Positions 22,640-32,235 of a stretch of DNA of 64,000 bases are shown in pieces (position 1 is the stretch's first letter; each line of letters opens with the position of its first letter). This stretch comes from Myxococcales bacterium. Its GTDB lineage: Bacteria; Myxococcota_A; Polyangia; Polyangiales; Polyangiaceae. The notes beneath the pieces are model-generated. The model had not been told where the DNA came from and made no database searches. It was given only the letters and a program-made list of their open reading frames with translations. The stretch covers positions 1 through 64,000 of the forward strand of contig JADJCA010000009.1 of the NCBI GenBank assembly GCA_016703425.1, in the 5' to 3' direction. Both the position numbers and the translations under genes were made by a program.

Positions 22640-22660
22640 CGTTCATCGCCACGCGCAGCG

Positions 22661-23218
22661 CTACGGACAAGGAATGTCGAAGAGCTCCACAGAGGGCACG
22701 AGCGCGTCGGTGAACGTGAGGAAGCCGTAGGTGCTCTCGAGCTGCGGGGCGATCCCGTGCGTCGCGTGACGAAGATCAAGGGTGACCGTCTCCTGCAAGA
22801 CGCGCACGCATGTGCCGTTGGGGCGGTGCAAGTCACCGAAGCGCCGATCCACGGTGAGCTTGCCCTTGAGGGCTCCGCCACGCGCCGCCGCGCGGCTTTG
22901 AACCGCGGCCACGCACGCGTCGTCGCAGAGATCGCCGTCGCGCTCCGGCACCTCGAACCATAGACGCGGGGCGTGCGAAAGCTTGGTGCGACGCCAAAGC
23001 TCCGGCCAGTCAAGCCAAACGCTCGCTCCGCTTCGGCCCAGCGTCGCGGCGGACACCTTTACCTCCACGTCGTCCGACGACGTCGTCGGCGAGAGCGTTG
23101 GCGTGGAGGGCTTCTTGCGCAGCTCCGCGGCGGCCGACACGTCGTCGTCTTCCGGCGCTGACGCGCACCCGACGGAGAGCAGTAGGCCCGAGACCAACCA
23201 AGGAATGGCGTTCGTCAT
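22661..23218 (-). CDS. Small predicted lipoprotein, function unknown
   Basis: A 185-residue protein with lipoprotein signal MTNAIPWLVSGLLLSVGC (Cys18), an Asp/Ser/Thr-rich linker (SAPEDDDVSAAAELRKK) and a mature domain with two Cys pairs (GDLCDDACVAAV, TCVRVL ... IPC). The final segment VELFDIPCP may place a Cys near the C-terminus. No domain was recognised. ATG 23218 was preferred over an earlier in-frame ATG at 23254 because only it gives a compact signal peptide. It faces a divergent LysR-type regulator across 78 bases. Confidence 0.72.
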   Translation of the reverse strand: MTNAIPWLVSGLLLSVGCASAPEDDDVSAAAELRKKPSTPTLSPTTSSDDVEVKVSAATLGRSGASVWLDWPELWRRTKLSHAPRLWFEVPERDGDLCDDACVAAVQSRAAARGGALKGKLTVDRRFGDLHRPNGTCVRVLQETVTLDLRHATHGIAPQLESTYGFLTFTDALVPSVELFDIPCP

Positions 23219-23271
23219 GGCCGGATTATGGCGCGCGACCATCATGCGCGCCATGAAGTAGTGGGCGACCT

Positions 23272-23298
23272 ATTCATGCTACTTTTGCATAACTGAAT
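23272..23298. promoter_or_regulatory. Possible LysR-type operator between divergent genes
   Basis: In an AT-rich island between the lipoprotein gene (start 23218) and the LysR gene (start 23297), ATGC at 23276-23279 is mirrored by GCAT at 23287-23290 with a 7-base gap. ATTCA (23272-23276) and TGAAT (23294-23298) flank them. LysR-type sites are T-N11-A dyads close to a divergent promoter, so self-regulation is plausible. The site touches the predicted start codon, which is unusual. Confidence 0.4.
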
Positions 23299-24298
23299 GG
23301 CCCGCCGCACGCCTTCTTCCGACGCGTCTCCTCTTGTTGCCCCCGCTCTCGTTGGACGGGCGAGGCGTCGGCGTCCCCTCGACGTCGAGCAGCTCCGCCG
23401 CTTCGCCGCGGTAGCCCAGGCCGGAGGCTTCTTGGCTGGCGCCCGCTCGCTCCGCCTCGCGCAGCCGGCCGTGAGCCGGTCTGTCCGCGCGCTCGAAGAG
23501 GAGCTCGGCGCGCGCCTCATCGAACGGACGACGCGCCGCTTCGCGCTCACCGAGCTTGGTGCCCGGTTGCTCGCCGAGTCGGACGGCCTCTTCGAACGGC
23601 TCGAAGAGCTTCGCGGGCTCGCCACACCGGCCGGCCCCGACTTGCGCGGCGCCGTTCGCTTCGGGGCGAGCGAGGCGGTCGCCTCCGCCATCGTGCCCCG
23701 CGCCATGGCGATGCTCGCTTCGCGCCACCGAACGCTCCACCCCTACGTCGTGGTCGCGCCCACGAGGGATCTCGTCCTTCGCGCCCAAGCATCGGACTTG
23801 GAGGGCGTGTTCACCTTCAATCCGCTGCGCGGCAGCGACCTCGTGCGAAAGACCCTCGGTGCGTTTCGCTTTCACCTCGTGTGTTCGGCGACGCACCAGA
23901 ACGACCCGCGCACCACCGAGACCTTCTTCGGCAGCCGCGAGGTCGAAGACGAACGCGAGCGCCACTTTCCGGCGCTGCTCGCGTGGCGAAGCCGGTGGCC
24001 GAAGGCGCGCATCCGTGGCTCGACCAACAGCCTCACGGCCCAACGCGAGCTCGTGGAGAGCGGCGCCGGCGTCGCGATCCTCCCTGAGTTTCTCGTGCAC
24101 CGCGAGCTCGCGAGCGGGCGCTTCGTGCGACTGCCGGGCGTCGACTTCCGATTTCCGCTGACGCTCGTGCGACGCCGCGCGTCGCCTTCGCCTTCGGCGC
24201 AAGCCTTCATTGACGCCATCGCCGCGAGCGCCGAGCTCATGCCCGGCTACGTGGGCGCCTCAGAAAACGAAACCCCGGCCCGCTCGCATCGCGCGTGA
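23297..24298 (+). CDS. LysR-type transcriptional regulator
   Basis: A 333-residue protein. The winged helix-turn-helix covers about 28-88 (VEQLRRFAAVAQAGGFLAG, RLAQPAVSRSVRALEEELG), followed by the linker helix and the periplasmic-binding-like effector domain (about 110-310; FGASEAVASAIVPRAM, SGAGVAILPEFLV). The first 27 residues (ARRTPSSDASPLVAP...) are an extension compared with typical LysR proteins; no closer start codon is available in frame. The Ala/Pro/Arg-rich tail after residue 315 is also extra. Effector and targets are unknown; the divergent lipoprotein gene is the obvious candidate target. Confidence 0.88.
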   Translation: MARRTPSSDASPLVAPALVGRARRRRPLDVEQLRRFAAVAQAGGFLAGARSLRLAQPAVSRSVRALEEELGARLIERTTRRFALTELGARLLAESDGLFERLEELRGLATPAGPDLRGAVRFGASEAVASAIVPRAMAMLASRHRTLHPYVVVAPTRDLVLRAQASDLEGVFTFNPLRGSDLVRKTLGAFRFHLVCSATHQNDPRTTETFFGSREVEDERERHFPALLAWRSRWPKARIRGSTNSLTAQRELVESGAGVAILPEFLVHRELASGRFVRLPGVDFRFPLTLVRRRASPSPSAQAFIDAIAASAELMPGYVGASENETPARSHRA

Positions 24299-24346
24299 GA
24301 GCAGGTCCGGGGTAACGCGGCGCTCATGGGTGAGCGCCTCGCCCAA

Positions 24347-24529
24347 TCACCAACCGCCGCCGGGCTTCGGTGCAGCAGGCGCTGCTGCCGGAGCGGCGGG
24401 GGCAGCCGGGGCCGCGCCCGGTGCGGCGGGAGCGCCGGTCGGTGCGGCGGCGGGCGGCGTCGGGGCCTCGCCGCAAGCGAGAGCAAACGACAACATCGTG
24501 GCGATGGCGAACGTAACGGCCTTGTCCAT
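24347..24529 (-). CDS. Small Ala/Pro-rich lipoprotein
   Basis: Only 60 residues: lipoprotein signal MDKAVTFAIATMLSFALAC (Cys19), then GEAPTPPAAAPTG and a run of Ala-Pro repeats ending PKPGGGW. The mature part is thus a 42-residue flexible Ala/Pro chain with no globular domain. Small lipoproteins of this make-up occur widely in Polyangiales; they may be surface spacers. The signal peptide supports a real gene, but the low-complexity tail would also arise by chance in GC-rich DNA. Confidence 0.6.
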   Translation of the reverse strand: MDKAVTFAIATMLSFALACGEAPTPPAAAPTGAPAAPGAAPAAPAAPAAAPAAPKPGGGW

Positions 24530-24625
24530 GTGGAGCCTCCGAAGCGGGAGGTTAGACCGACTTCGAGGTGGGCTGATCCAAGAAAGAGCGTCGGCTCGAG
24601 CCCCCCCGCACGATGGCGGCTGGGC

Positions 24626-25189
24626 TCAGGGCGCCTTGGCCGCGGTGCCTGCGGGAGGCGCCTTGGCTTCAGCGAGCTTCTTGAGCTCGGCGAGCCCCTT
24701 TTCGAAGTCGCCGCCGACCATCTTGTCCATGTTCATGACGAGCGAGAACGCCTTGCTCATGAAGTTGTTCTGGCCCGTCATGGCCCAGGTGATCTTCGAC
24801 CCCGCGCCGCTCGGCGTCACGGTGAACTCGGTGAGGTTGCTCGCCTTGAAGGGCGTGATGAAGTCGAGCTTGATGTTCACTTGGGCGTTCTCGCGAACGT
24901 CGGTGATCTCCATGCGGCCCGAGCCGACCTTGTCGTTGCCGGACCACTCGTAGACGGCGCCCTTGCCCACGGGCGCGCCCGAGAACGTTCTCTTCATTCC
25001 CAGGTCGAGCTTGTCCCAAGGCGACCAGTTGGCCCACGCGTGAAAGTCGACCAGGTGCGGGTAGACAGCCGCCGGCGCCGCCGCCACCTCGACGCTCCGC
25101 TCGATGCGAAACTCAGCGGGCCGCGTCGCGATGACGACCACGAGGAGAGCGATAACCACCGCAAAGCCGATGCCGATCTTCTTCCGCAT
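24626..25189 (-). CDS. SRPBCC family protein (polyketide cyclase/dehydrase-like)
   Basis: A 187-residue protein with one N-terminal TM anchor (GIGFAVVIALLVVVIA) and a SRPBCC/START-like domain: FRIERSVEVAAAPAAVYPHL, then DFHAWANWSPWDKLD, ending with the long C-terminal helix GGDFEKGLAELKKLAE. This fold binds hydrophobic ligands in a deep cavity; the close relatives are annotated polyketide cyclase/dehydrase or lipid transport protein without a known ligand. A tail (APPAGTAAKAP) is extra. It is followed by a sterol-desaturase-like hydroxylase gene in the same direction upstream, a possible lipid-related pair. Confidence 0.87.
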   Translation of the reverse strand: MRKKIGIGFAVVIALLVVVIATRPAEFRIERSVEVAAAPAAVYPHLVDFHAWANWSPWDKLDLGMKRTFSGAPVGKGAVYEWSGNDKVGSGRMEITDVRENAQVNIKLDFITPFKASNLTEFTVTPSGAGSKITWAMTGQNNFMSKAFSLVMNMDKMVGGDFEKGLAELKKLAEAKAPPAGTAAKAP

Positions 25190-25246
25190 GGCGCCCGCGT
25201 AGCATCAAACGGGCCGGGTGAAAACGCTGGCCGCTCGCGCAGGGCG

Positions 25247-26086
25247 TCACGGATCGGGGCGCCACGCCGGGCCGTGCCACAGAACCCCGAGCGCGTTTCG
25301 TAGCCCCTTGGCGCGCGACGCGTCGCGGTAGAGCGCCGCGTATTCGTGGAACGCGATCACGAACGGGTTGAAGCTCCCGATGTTCTTGGTGAGGCCGTAG
25401 ACGACGCGAGCCTTCTCCACTTGGAAGGTCCCAAAGAGCCGGTCCCAGACGATGAGGATGCCGGCGTAGTTCTTGTCGAGGTACTCGGGGTTCGAGCCGT
25501 GGTGCACGCGGTGGTGTGAGGGCGTGTTGAAGACGGCTTCGATGGGGCGGGGCAAGCGGCCGACGACCTCGGTGTGGACCCAAAATTGGTAGATGAGGTT
25601 GATGCCCGCCGAGACCATGATCATCCAGGGCGCGACACCGACCAGCGCGAGCGGCGGAAAGAAGGCAAGCTCCATGACCGGCGTCCACGGCTGGCGCAGC
25701 GCCGTCGACAAGTTGAAGTGCTGGCTCGAGTGATGGTTCACGTGGCTGGCCCAGAAGAGCCGGCACTCGTGCTCGAGGCGATGGCGCCAGTAGTAGGCGA
25801 AGTCCCAGCCTACGAGCGCGACGGTCCAGCCGAGGACGCCCTGCCCGAGATCCGTCAAACGATGCGCCCAGAGCCACGTGGCCATGGCGAAGACGCCAAG
25901 GTTGATGGCGGTGACCGTAACGAGCGAGCCGATGCCCATGCCGAGGCTCGCCCAGGTGTCCTTCACCTCGTAGCCGACCACGTCACGTCCTTCGCGCCGC
26001 CAGCGGCGCAAGACGAAGAACTCAAGGGCGAGCGCTGCGAGAAAGACCGGCGTCGCGTAGAGCGTGGGATCCGGATACGGGGCCAC
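25247..26086 (-). CDS. Sterol desaturase / fatty acid hydroxylase family protein
   Basis: A 279-residue integral membrane protein with the di-iron His boxes of the family: HRLEHE (HxxxH), HVNHHSSQH (HxxHH) and HHRVHHGSN (HxxHH), between four to five TM segments. These enzymes hydroxylate or desaturate sterols, fatty acids or alkyl-lipids with O2. Several Polyangiales make sterols, but no other sterol gene is visible, so the substrate is open. GTG 26086 (MAPYPDPTLYATPVF) is preferred; the frame also offers TTG 26107. Its 3' end lies 57 bases from the start of the SRPBCC gene, in the same direction. Confidence 0.88.
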   Translation of the reverse strand: MAPYPDPTLYATPVFLAALALEFFVLRRWRREGRDVVGYEVKDTWASLGMGIGSLVTVTAINLGVFAMATWLWAHRLTDLGQGVLGWTVALVGWDFAYYWRHRLEHECRLFWASHVNHHSSQHFNLSTALRQPWTPVMELAFFPPLALVGVAPWMIMVSAGINLIYQFWVHTEVVGRLPRPIEAVFNTPSHHRVHHGSNPEYLDKNYAGILIVWDRLFGTFQVEKARVVYGLTKNIGSFNPFVIAFHEYAALYRDASRAKGLRNALGVLWHGPAWRPDP

Positions 26087-26160
26087 GCCGCATTGTACGC
26101 CGCGCAAGCCCCGACTTCAGGTCGTACCGAGAGCCGTCTCGACAAGTTGCCGCAGCCAAC

Positions 26161-27564
26161 TCAGGGCTTTGTACAAATCGACGGCGCGCCCGGTTGAAAC
26201 AGCGAGATGTCGAGGCATCCCCAGCCCGACGGACAGACGCTCGCGTTGCTCTTGCACCCCGTCGCGGTGCAGTAGCCCTGCGCCTGGCCCGGCATCTTGG
26301 CGCAGTAGTTGGCAAGCCCCGAACAGGTCGCGTCAGTGGTGCAGGCCACACCGAAGGTGCTCGGTGGCTTGGTGGACGCGTCTGAGCCAGGCTTGCCCGC
26401 GTCCTCAACCGTCGCCGTCGCCGGCGGGGGCGGCGGCGGCGGCGGCGGCGGCTCGGTCGCTTCGCCGAAGACGAAGAGGCAATTCGTCGTCGGCAGTCCC
26501 ATGTCGAGGAGCGTCACCAGTTGGTAAGTTCGCCCCTTCACCAGCGGCGGCGCGTCGCCCGTCGCCGGCGTGTCCTGGAACGACGCCTCGCCGGGTGTCG
26601 TGCCATAGCGGAGTCCGCTCTCGACGGGGTCTCCGCTCGCGAGCACGTCGAGGCGCCACAAGAGGCCCGCGGGGTGATCGAGGTTCGGCGGGACACCGGG
26701 GTTCTTGGAGCCCGCTTCCGAGACAAAGACATAACGTGCCTTGCCCGAAGGGAACGTGATGCGGCCTGCAGCGTCGATGCCCTCGCCCGCTCCGCACTGA
26801 GCGGGCGGGCGAACGCTGTTCTCGTAGATGGGTCCGCCGAAAGGCGGAACGGCGCGCGACTCGGCTTCCGAGACGCCACGTCGAGCCAGCTCGGCTTCGA
26901 CGACCTTTCGCATTCGCTTTGGGTCGGTGGATGGCACGCCGACGGTTGTGCGCTCGAACCCGTGATTTTGGTCCGGCGGGAAAGCCCCGAGCACAGAGGA
27001 GTCGGCGAGACCGACGAAGAGCGCGAGGCCGGTGCTCGAGGCGGTCTCGAGCCAGTTGCCGGGCGCCGCGATGTCCCATTGCGATGGCCCACTCGGGGTG
27101 ACGCGGCTATCGTGGCAGCAAGCGCAGCCCGTCGAGGCTACCTCCGAGCGGGCCCACTCCACCTCGCTCGCAAAGGACGGCGGAAGCGCAGCCTTGTTGG
27201 CGATCGGCTTGGCGCGTGCCCGCGCGTAGTAGGGACGCTGGGTTCGGACGACGTCGCACGACGCGTACTTGGCGAAGTCTTTGCCGGGCTCGGTCGCGCC
27301 CGCGATCGACACCTGCGTGCAGACCTGCCCACCGGGGCCCGTCCCCGATTCTCCGGCGAGCGGCGCACGACAGTCGAGGAACGGCGGGATGAAGACGCCC
27401 GGCTTCGCATCCTCTACCCGCGTGACGGGCTTCACGTCGGCGCGGTACCGGACGCCATTCGACTTCGCCGACCCGGGAGAAGTGGCGGAGCTCGAGGGGT
27501 CAGACGAACAGGCTGCGAGGAGCGCGGCAGCGGCGAGAGGGACCAGGATCGCGACGGCTTTCAT
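26161..27564 (-). CDS. Large predicted lipoprotein with CxxCH motif
   Basis: A 467-residue protein with lipoprotein signal MKAVAILVPLAAAALLAAC (Cys19) and a Ser-rich linker. A CxxCH motif in STGCACCHDSR (CACCH) could attach one haem c; an upstream Cys pair (DCRAPL, GQVCTQV) is also present. The middle region resembles oxidoreductase-associated secreted proteins of Myxococcota (DHPAGLLWRLDVLASGDPVE). After a run of about ten prolines comes a Cys-rich C-terminal module (TTDATCSGLANYCAKMPGQ). It may be an envelope electron carrier, but a disulfide role for the Cys residues is equally possible. ATG 27564 gives the only good signal peptide. Confidence 0.72.
   Translation of the reverse strand: MKAVAILVPLAAAALLAACSSDPSSSATSPGSAKSNGVRYRADVKPVTRVEDAKPGVFIPPFLDCRAPLAGESGTGPGGQVCTQVSIAGATEPGKDFAKYASCDVVRTQRPYYARARAKPIANKAALPPSFASEVEWARSEVASTGCACCHDSRVTPSGPSQWDIAAPGNWLETASSTGLALFVGLADSSVLGAFPPDQNHGFERTTVGVPSTDPKRMRKVVEAELARRGVSEAESRAVPPFGGPIYENSVRPPAQCGAGEGIDAAGRITFPSGKARYVFVSEAGSKNPGVPPNLDHPAGLLWRLDVLASGDPVESGLRYGTTPGEASFQDTPATGDAPPLVKGRTYQLVTLLDMGLPTTNCLFVFGEATEPPPPPPPPPPATATVEDAGKPGSDASTKPPSTFGVACTTDATCSGLANYCAKMPGQAQGYCTATGCKSNASVCPSGWGCLDISLFQPGAPSICTKP
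26422..26452. repeat. GGC triplet tract encoding polyproline
   Basis: A near-pure run of GGC triplets on the plus strand encodes about ten prolines in the minus-strand lipoprotein and forms the hinge before its Cys-rich C-terminal module. Triplet slippage could vary hinge length without breaking the frame. Confidence 0.75.
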
Positions 27565-27761
27565 CGCGGCAGACCCTAGTCTCGGCGATGGGCGACGCAA
27601 ACCCAAATGAGCGTTTTGCACACTTTGTACGCAAATCCATGATCGTTTTGAGCGTTATTAGGCCAACATGACGGCTTCAATCGTGCACCATGGCTCGCCT
27701 GGCGCGACGATTGAGCGTTTTCGCCGCTTGCGGTGCCGCGACCTCGTGGTGCCGCGCGCCG

Positions 27762-28583
27762 CTAAAGGCGCCCCTTCATGTGCACGCTCGACAACGTGAC
27801 GATGGCGCCCTTCGACACGAGCGCATCGGCCACGTCGGCTTGCCCTTCGACGACGACGTTGATGACGAGGTCCGCTTCGCGCGCGTAAGGACGCAGCGCC
27901 GCGAGCATGGGCCACGTCAGCTCTGGGCGGGCCACACGGAAGGGATACGCACCGGGGAAGTGTGGATGAAAGACCGCGGCGCCCGTGACCTCGCCTTGCC
28001 CTTCCTCGAGCATCAAGAGCACGCGGTCCGGACCTACGGCCCGAAGCGTGGCGAGCTGCCCGTCGATCATGCGCATGGCCAACTCCACCCGCGCGTCGTC
28101 GCCAGCGTCGATGGGGCGCACGGCGTGCGCGTGCGCAGGAGCCGACTCAGGCACGACGGCCCATGGCACCGCCAACGAGACCGACGCGAACGCCTCGCTC
28201 ATCCCCACACGGTAGAGCGCGAGGGCCGCGTCGTTGTCAGGCTTCACGTTGAGGCACCAGTCGACGCACGCGTTCGCGAGACCATGAGCGCGAAGGGCCT
28301 CCATGAGGGCCAGCCCCACGCCGCGGCGCCGCGCGGTCGGGTCTGTGATGACGTGCCGCACGTAAAGCGTGCGCCCCATGAGCTGGAAATACGCGTACCC
28401 GACGATCGGCTCCGGGCCACGCGCGCCAAGCTCCGCGACGACCGCCGTCGGCACGAGCTCCTTGGCGAACCGCTGCTCCGTGGGAATCGGGTCGGGGACG
28501 GCAAGCTCCGGGAAGAGCCTCACGAAGGCGGCGTAGTCGCTGAGCCGCGCGGGCCGCACATGCACGTCAGAAGACGTCGACAT
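27762..28583 (-). CDS. GNAT family N-acetyltransferase
   Basis: A 273-residue protein. The GNAT core is in residues about 8-145, with the acetyl-CoA loop in VRHVITDPTARRRGVGLALMEAL (motif A, R-x-x-G-x-G form) and the following NVKPDNDAALALYRVGM (motif B). The C-terminal 120 residues (VELAMRMIDGQLATLRAVGP, then ADLVINVVVEGQADVADALV) look like a second, degenerate GNAT-like half. Substrate is unknown. It overlaps the upstream small gene by 17 bases, indicating an operon. The 197-base gap 27565-27761 has three copies of a GAGCGTT-type sequence and no gene. Confidence 0.85.
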   Translation of the reverse strand: MSTSSDVHVRPARLSDYAAFVRLFPELAVPDPIPTEQRFAKELVPTAVVAELGARGPEPIVGYAYFQLMGRTLYVRHVITDPTARRRGVGLALMEALRAHGLANACVDWCLNVKPDNDAALALYRVGMSEAFASVSLAVPWAVVPESAPAHAHAVRPIDAGDDARVELAMRMIDGQLATLRAVGPDRVLLMLEEGQGEVTGAAVFHPHFPGAYPFRVARPELTWPMLAALRPYAREADLVINVVVEGQADVADALVSKGAIVTLSSVHMKGRL

Positions 28584-28926
28584 CGACGGTGCTCGCGCAA
28601 AGTTCGAGAGTGCCCCAAGGCCCGGCCAACTTGTAGGCAGTGCCGTCTAAGACAAAGCGCTCGATGGAGCCAAGCTCGCCGTCGGCAGCGTTAGGCGAAA
28701 GAGGCTTGAGCCAGCGGAGCTCATGAACCCCGCGAAAGATCATGCGGCCTTTGCGGTAGCAATTTCCGTCGTCGGCCGGCGCTCGGTACATCGGATGCCT
28801 CATGCCGAGCACGAACTCCATGTCGAAGCGCAGCTCCGTGGGCGACTCGCGGATCGCGAGGACCGTGCTGTCCTCGACCCGCAGCTCACGAAAGACGGGC
28901 AACTGCCAACAAGAGACAACAGCCAA
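28567..28926 (-). CDS. Small conserved-looking hypothetical protein
   Basis: A 119-residue protein with no recognised domain. The likely start is TTG 28926, because a perfect AGGAGG lies six bases in front of it; the frame is open to a GTG at 29064, but that would overlap the next gene and add a low-complexity N-terminus. Readable core: LPVFRELRVEDSTVLAIRES, then a hydrophilic middle with one Cys, then RFVLDGTAYKLAGPWGTLE. It overlaps the GNAT gene start by 17 bases, so the two are probably translated together. Soluble, presumably cytoplasmic. Confidence 0.65.
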   Translation of the reverse strand: MAVVSCWQLPVFRELRVEDSTVLAIRESPTELRFDMEFVLGMRHPMYRAPADDGNCYRKGRMIFRGVHELRWLKPLSPNAADGELGSIERFVLDGTAYKLAGPWGTLELCASTVDVDVF

Positions 28927-29033
28927 CGCAGACCTCCTCGCAGTGTTTCCTGGAACCACGCCCAAGGACGCCACCGTAACGCTCGCGGCCGCGTGGGTCG
29001 ATTGGGACGGCGTGACAGCGAAAGCCGACGATC

Positions 29034-30026
29034 TTACCGACCTCGTTCGCACAATACGATGCACTCGCGGCCGTCACCCAGGCGTACGCGCGCGGCCACA
29101 TCGCCGGCGCCGTTCATCGATACCGGGTTCGCCGCGAACTCCGTCACCCTGGACCCTTCGATGGGATCGCCCACGGCCAGTCGCTTCTCGCCGTCGACTT
29201 CGTAGAGCCCCAGCGCGCCGCCGCGCGGCGTGGCGATCAACAGAACGCGCTCCGCGTCGTCGACGAGCACGCCGCGGAGGCTCTCGAAGGACGACGTACC
29301 TTCGAAGATCCGCTCGCGTGCGCCCCGCCGGGCGAAATAGACGCCGCGCTCTCCGTCGCGCGTGATCGCAGAGAACGCGACCTGCCCCGACGCGTTGATG
29401 CTTGGAAAGCGCGACAGCTCGACGAAGTCATCGCCGGTCTCGGCGAGCCTCACGACGCCTTGCGCGTCGGCAACGCCGATGACCTGCGCGCCGCCAACGA
29501 GCTCGGCGCGGAAGGCGACGTCGCCGCGCTCGTTGATGACGGGCAGGCCCTCGAAGCCTCGAACGGGGCCCGTCGCAACGGCGATGACGGACACGTTGCC
29601 GGCGGCCCACGTGAAGATGCCCGCTTCGCCCGAGAGGGTCGTGGCGCGGAACGCCACGACGCCCGCCTCGTTTGTCGTCGGACCAAGCGGCCCGATGGAC
29701 GCGAGGCCCATCGCAGAGGCCGTGGCCACGACGAGTCGACCGTCGACGCCCAGCGCCAAGGCGTCCCCCGAGGTCGTCTTCGCGTAGGCAGAAAATGCTC
29801 CGTTGGCGGCGCGGGCCGGGTGGCTCACGACGTCGATGACGCGCTCTCCCGTTCGCAGGAGTTCGCGCACGGGACCACCGTTTGCCAAGAATACGCCGGC
29901 ACCACCGCCCACGAGCGACGCCTGAAAGGTCACGCAGCGGCGCGCATCGAGGGTCGGAACGTAAGGCGCAAACGAACGAAAGCGCTCGCCCGCCCTCGCG
30001 ACGACAACCGGCGTCGCACGTTTCAT
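29034..30026 (-). CDS. Beta-propeller-like repeat protein (DUF7453-like)
   Basis: A 330-residue protein made of about seven repeats of around 45 residues, each with a turn such as INERGDVAFRAEL, INASGQVAFSAIT, TNEAGVVAFRATT or MNGAGDVAARVRL. This N-x-x-G-x-V-A-F-x-A pattern matches the bacterial repeat family usually filed under DUF7453, predicted beta-propellers. There is no signal peptide from ATG 30026 (MKRATPVVVARAGERF), so a cytoplasmic location is suggested, although most relatives are secreted. Upstream is a divergent beta-helix lipoprotein, 63 bases away. Confidence 0.72.
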   Translation of the reverse strand: MKRATPVVVARAGERFRSFAPYVPTLDARRCVTFQASLVGGGAGVFLANGGPVRELLRTGERVIDVVSHPARAANGAFSAYAKTTSGDALALGVDGRLVVATASAMGLASIGPLGPTTNEAGVVAFRATTLSGEAGIFTWAAGNVSVIAVATGPVRGFEGLPVINERGDVAFRAELVGGAQVIGVADAQGVVRLAETGDDFVELSRFPSINASGQVAFSAITRDGERGVYFARRGARERIFEGTSSFESLRGVLVDDAERVLLIATPRGGALGLYEVDGEKRLAVGDPIEGSRVTEFAANPVSMNGAGDVAARVRLGDGRECIVLCERGR

Positions 30027-30089
30027 CCCGTAGGCCTCCACCGACGCGGCTCAGTCTCACCCCTGCGATTCGCCAGCCGACGTGAGAAG

Positions 30090-31277
<1,188 letters not shown>

Positions 31278-31282
31278 GCGGC

Positions 31283-32039
31283 TCAAAAGCTCACGCTCCA
31301 CGCGAGCTGCTGCGGCGCCGCGGGCAAGGCCACCGTCTGAAGCGACGAGGGCTGGACCGGCTCCGGTGTCCGGAACAAAGGGCTGCCGGTGGAGCGAGGC
31401 CTCGCTGGGGTCGCTGCTGTCGCTCGTTGGACCTTCAGCCGGCTCGGCTCGTTCGAGCCCACGCAACGGAGACCATGCGCCGCGTTTGACGGCGACGATG
31501 CCGGCGACGAGCAGCGCGATACCCACGGTGAAGGCGACACCCGCCTCAACGTTGACTTCCCGCTGCGACCTCGCCCGTGCCGCCTTTTCAGACGCGCTCG
31601 ACTCGCCTAACGAGACGTTGTTTAGAGCGGACGCCCCGAGCCAGTAGAGCAGCGAGCCCCCGGACAAGACACCTCCCAAGGCCGTGCCGGCGACGCCGAG
31701 GACAAAGCCGCTCTGGCCCCGCGGCTCCACGTCGAGGTGCAGCGGATGCGCCGCGTCACCCTGCACCTCGGTCAACGTGAACGGCTCCGTGCCGCGCAGC
31801 TCACGAGAACCCGCCACGCGATAGGTGCCGTCCCTTCGCAACGCGCGCTCGCAGGGCGTTCGGCAGAGTGCTTGGTAGGTTCCGTCGGCGAGCTGCTCCT
31901 CCACGAGCATCGGCTTTGGCGCCGTGATCCGCACGTGTACCTCGGGAGGAGACGGCGCCGGGCGCGGCTGTGCGAAGGCGAAGCGTGGGGCGACGAGAAC
32001 TGCGAACGCGAGAGCCAGTGCACGAGGGTCGATGCGCAT
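31283..32039 (-). CDS. Secreted PEGA-like / two-TM protein, frameshifted near 31390
   Basis: A protein of about 250 residues: signal peptide MRIDPRALALAFAVLVA with cleavage after AFA, a beta-rich domain with a Cys pair (LCRTPCERALRRDGTYRV), then two hydrophobic helices (FVLGVAGTALGGVLSGGSLLY and VNVEAGVAFTVGIALLVAG). The order matches the TPR/TM proteins of both kinase cassettes, but the TPR part is missing. In the frame of the start the sequence runs on to 30978, antisense to the beta-helix gene. A shift near 31390 instead gives LFRTPEPVQPSSLQTV to the aromatic end QLAWSVSF and a stop at 31283, five bases from the convergent gene. I favour the shifted end. Confidence 0.65.
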
Positions 32040-32235
32040 GAGGAGCGCGAGAGCAACGCCCGTGCCCCGCATCGCATGTGACTTCGAGACGCGGGACTTG
32101 GCGCGAGCGTCGAGCGTTCACGCAAGCCCCGATTTCGTTCCCTGTAACCGAACAAGCACTGTGGCGCGTCGCCGCTGGAGCCCGACGTTCACGAGGCGAA
32201 GGCCGCGAACGATGTCGTCGCGGCGGGACGCAGCG

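Noticed and set aside
24272..24313. ACCCCGG ... CCGGGGT inverted repeat between convergent LysR and small lipoprotein genes
   Set aside because: Seven-base stem with a 28-base loop and no T tract on either strand; too weak to call a terminator.
27600..27725. Three GAGCGTT(T/A)TT-like words as an operator array
   Set aside because: Irregular spacing and short words in an AT-richer gap; not distinguishable from chance without more copies.
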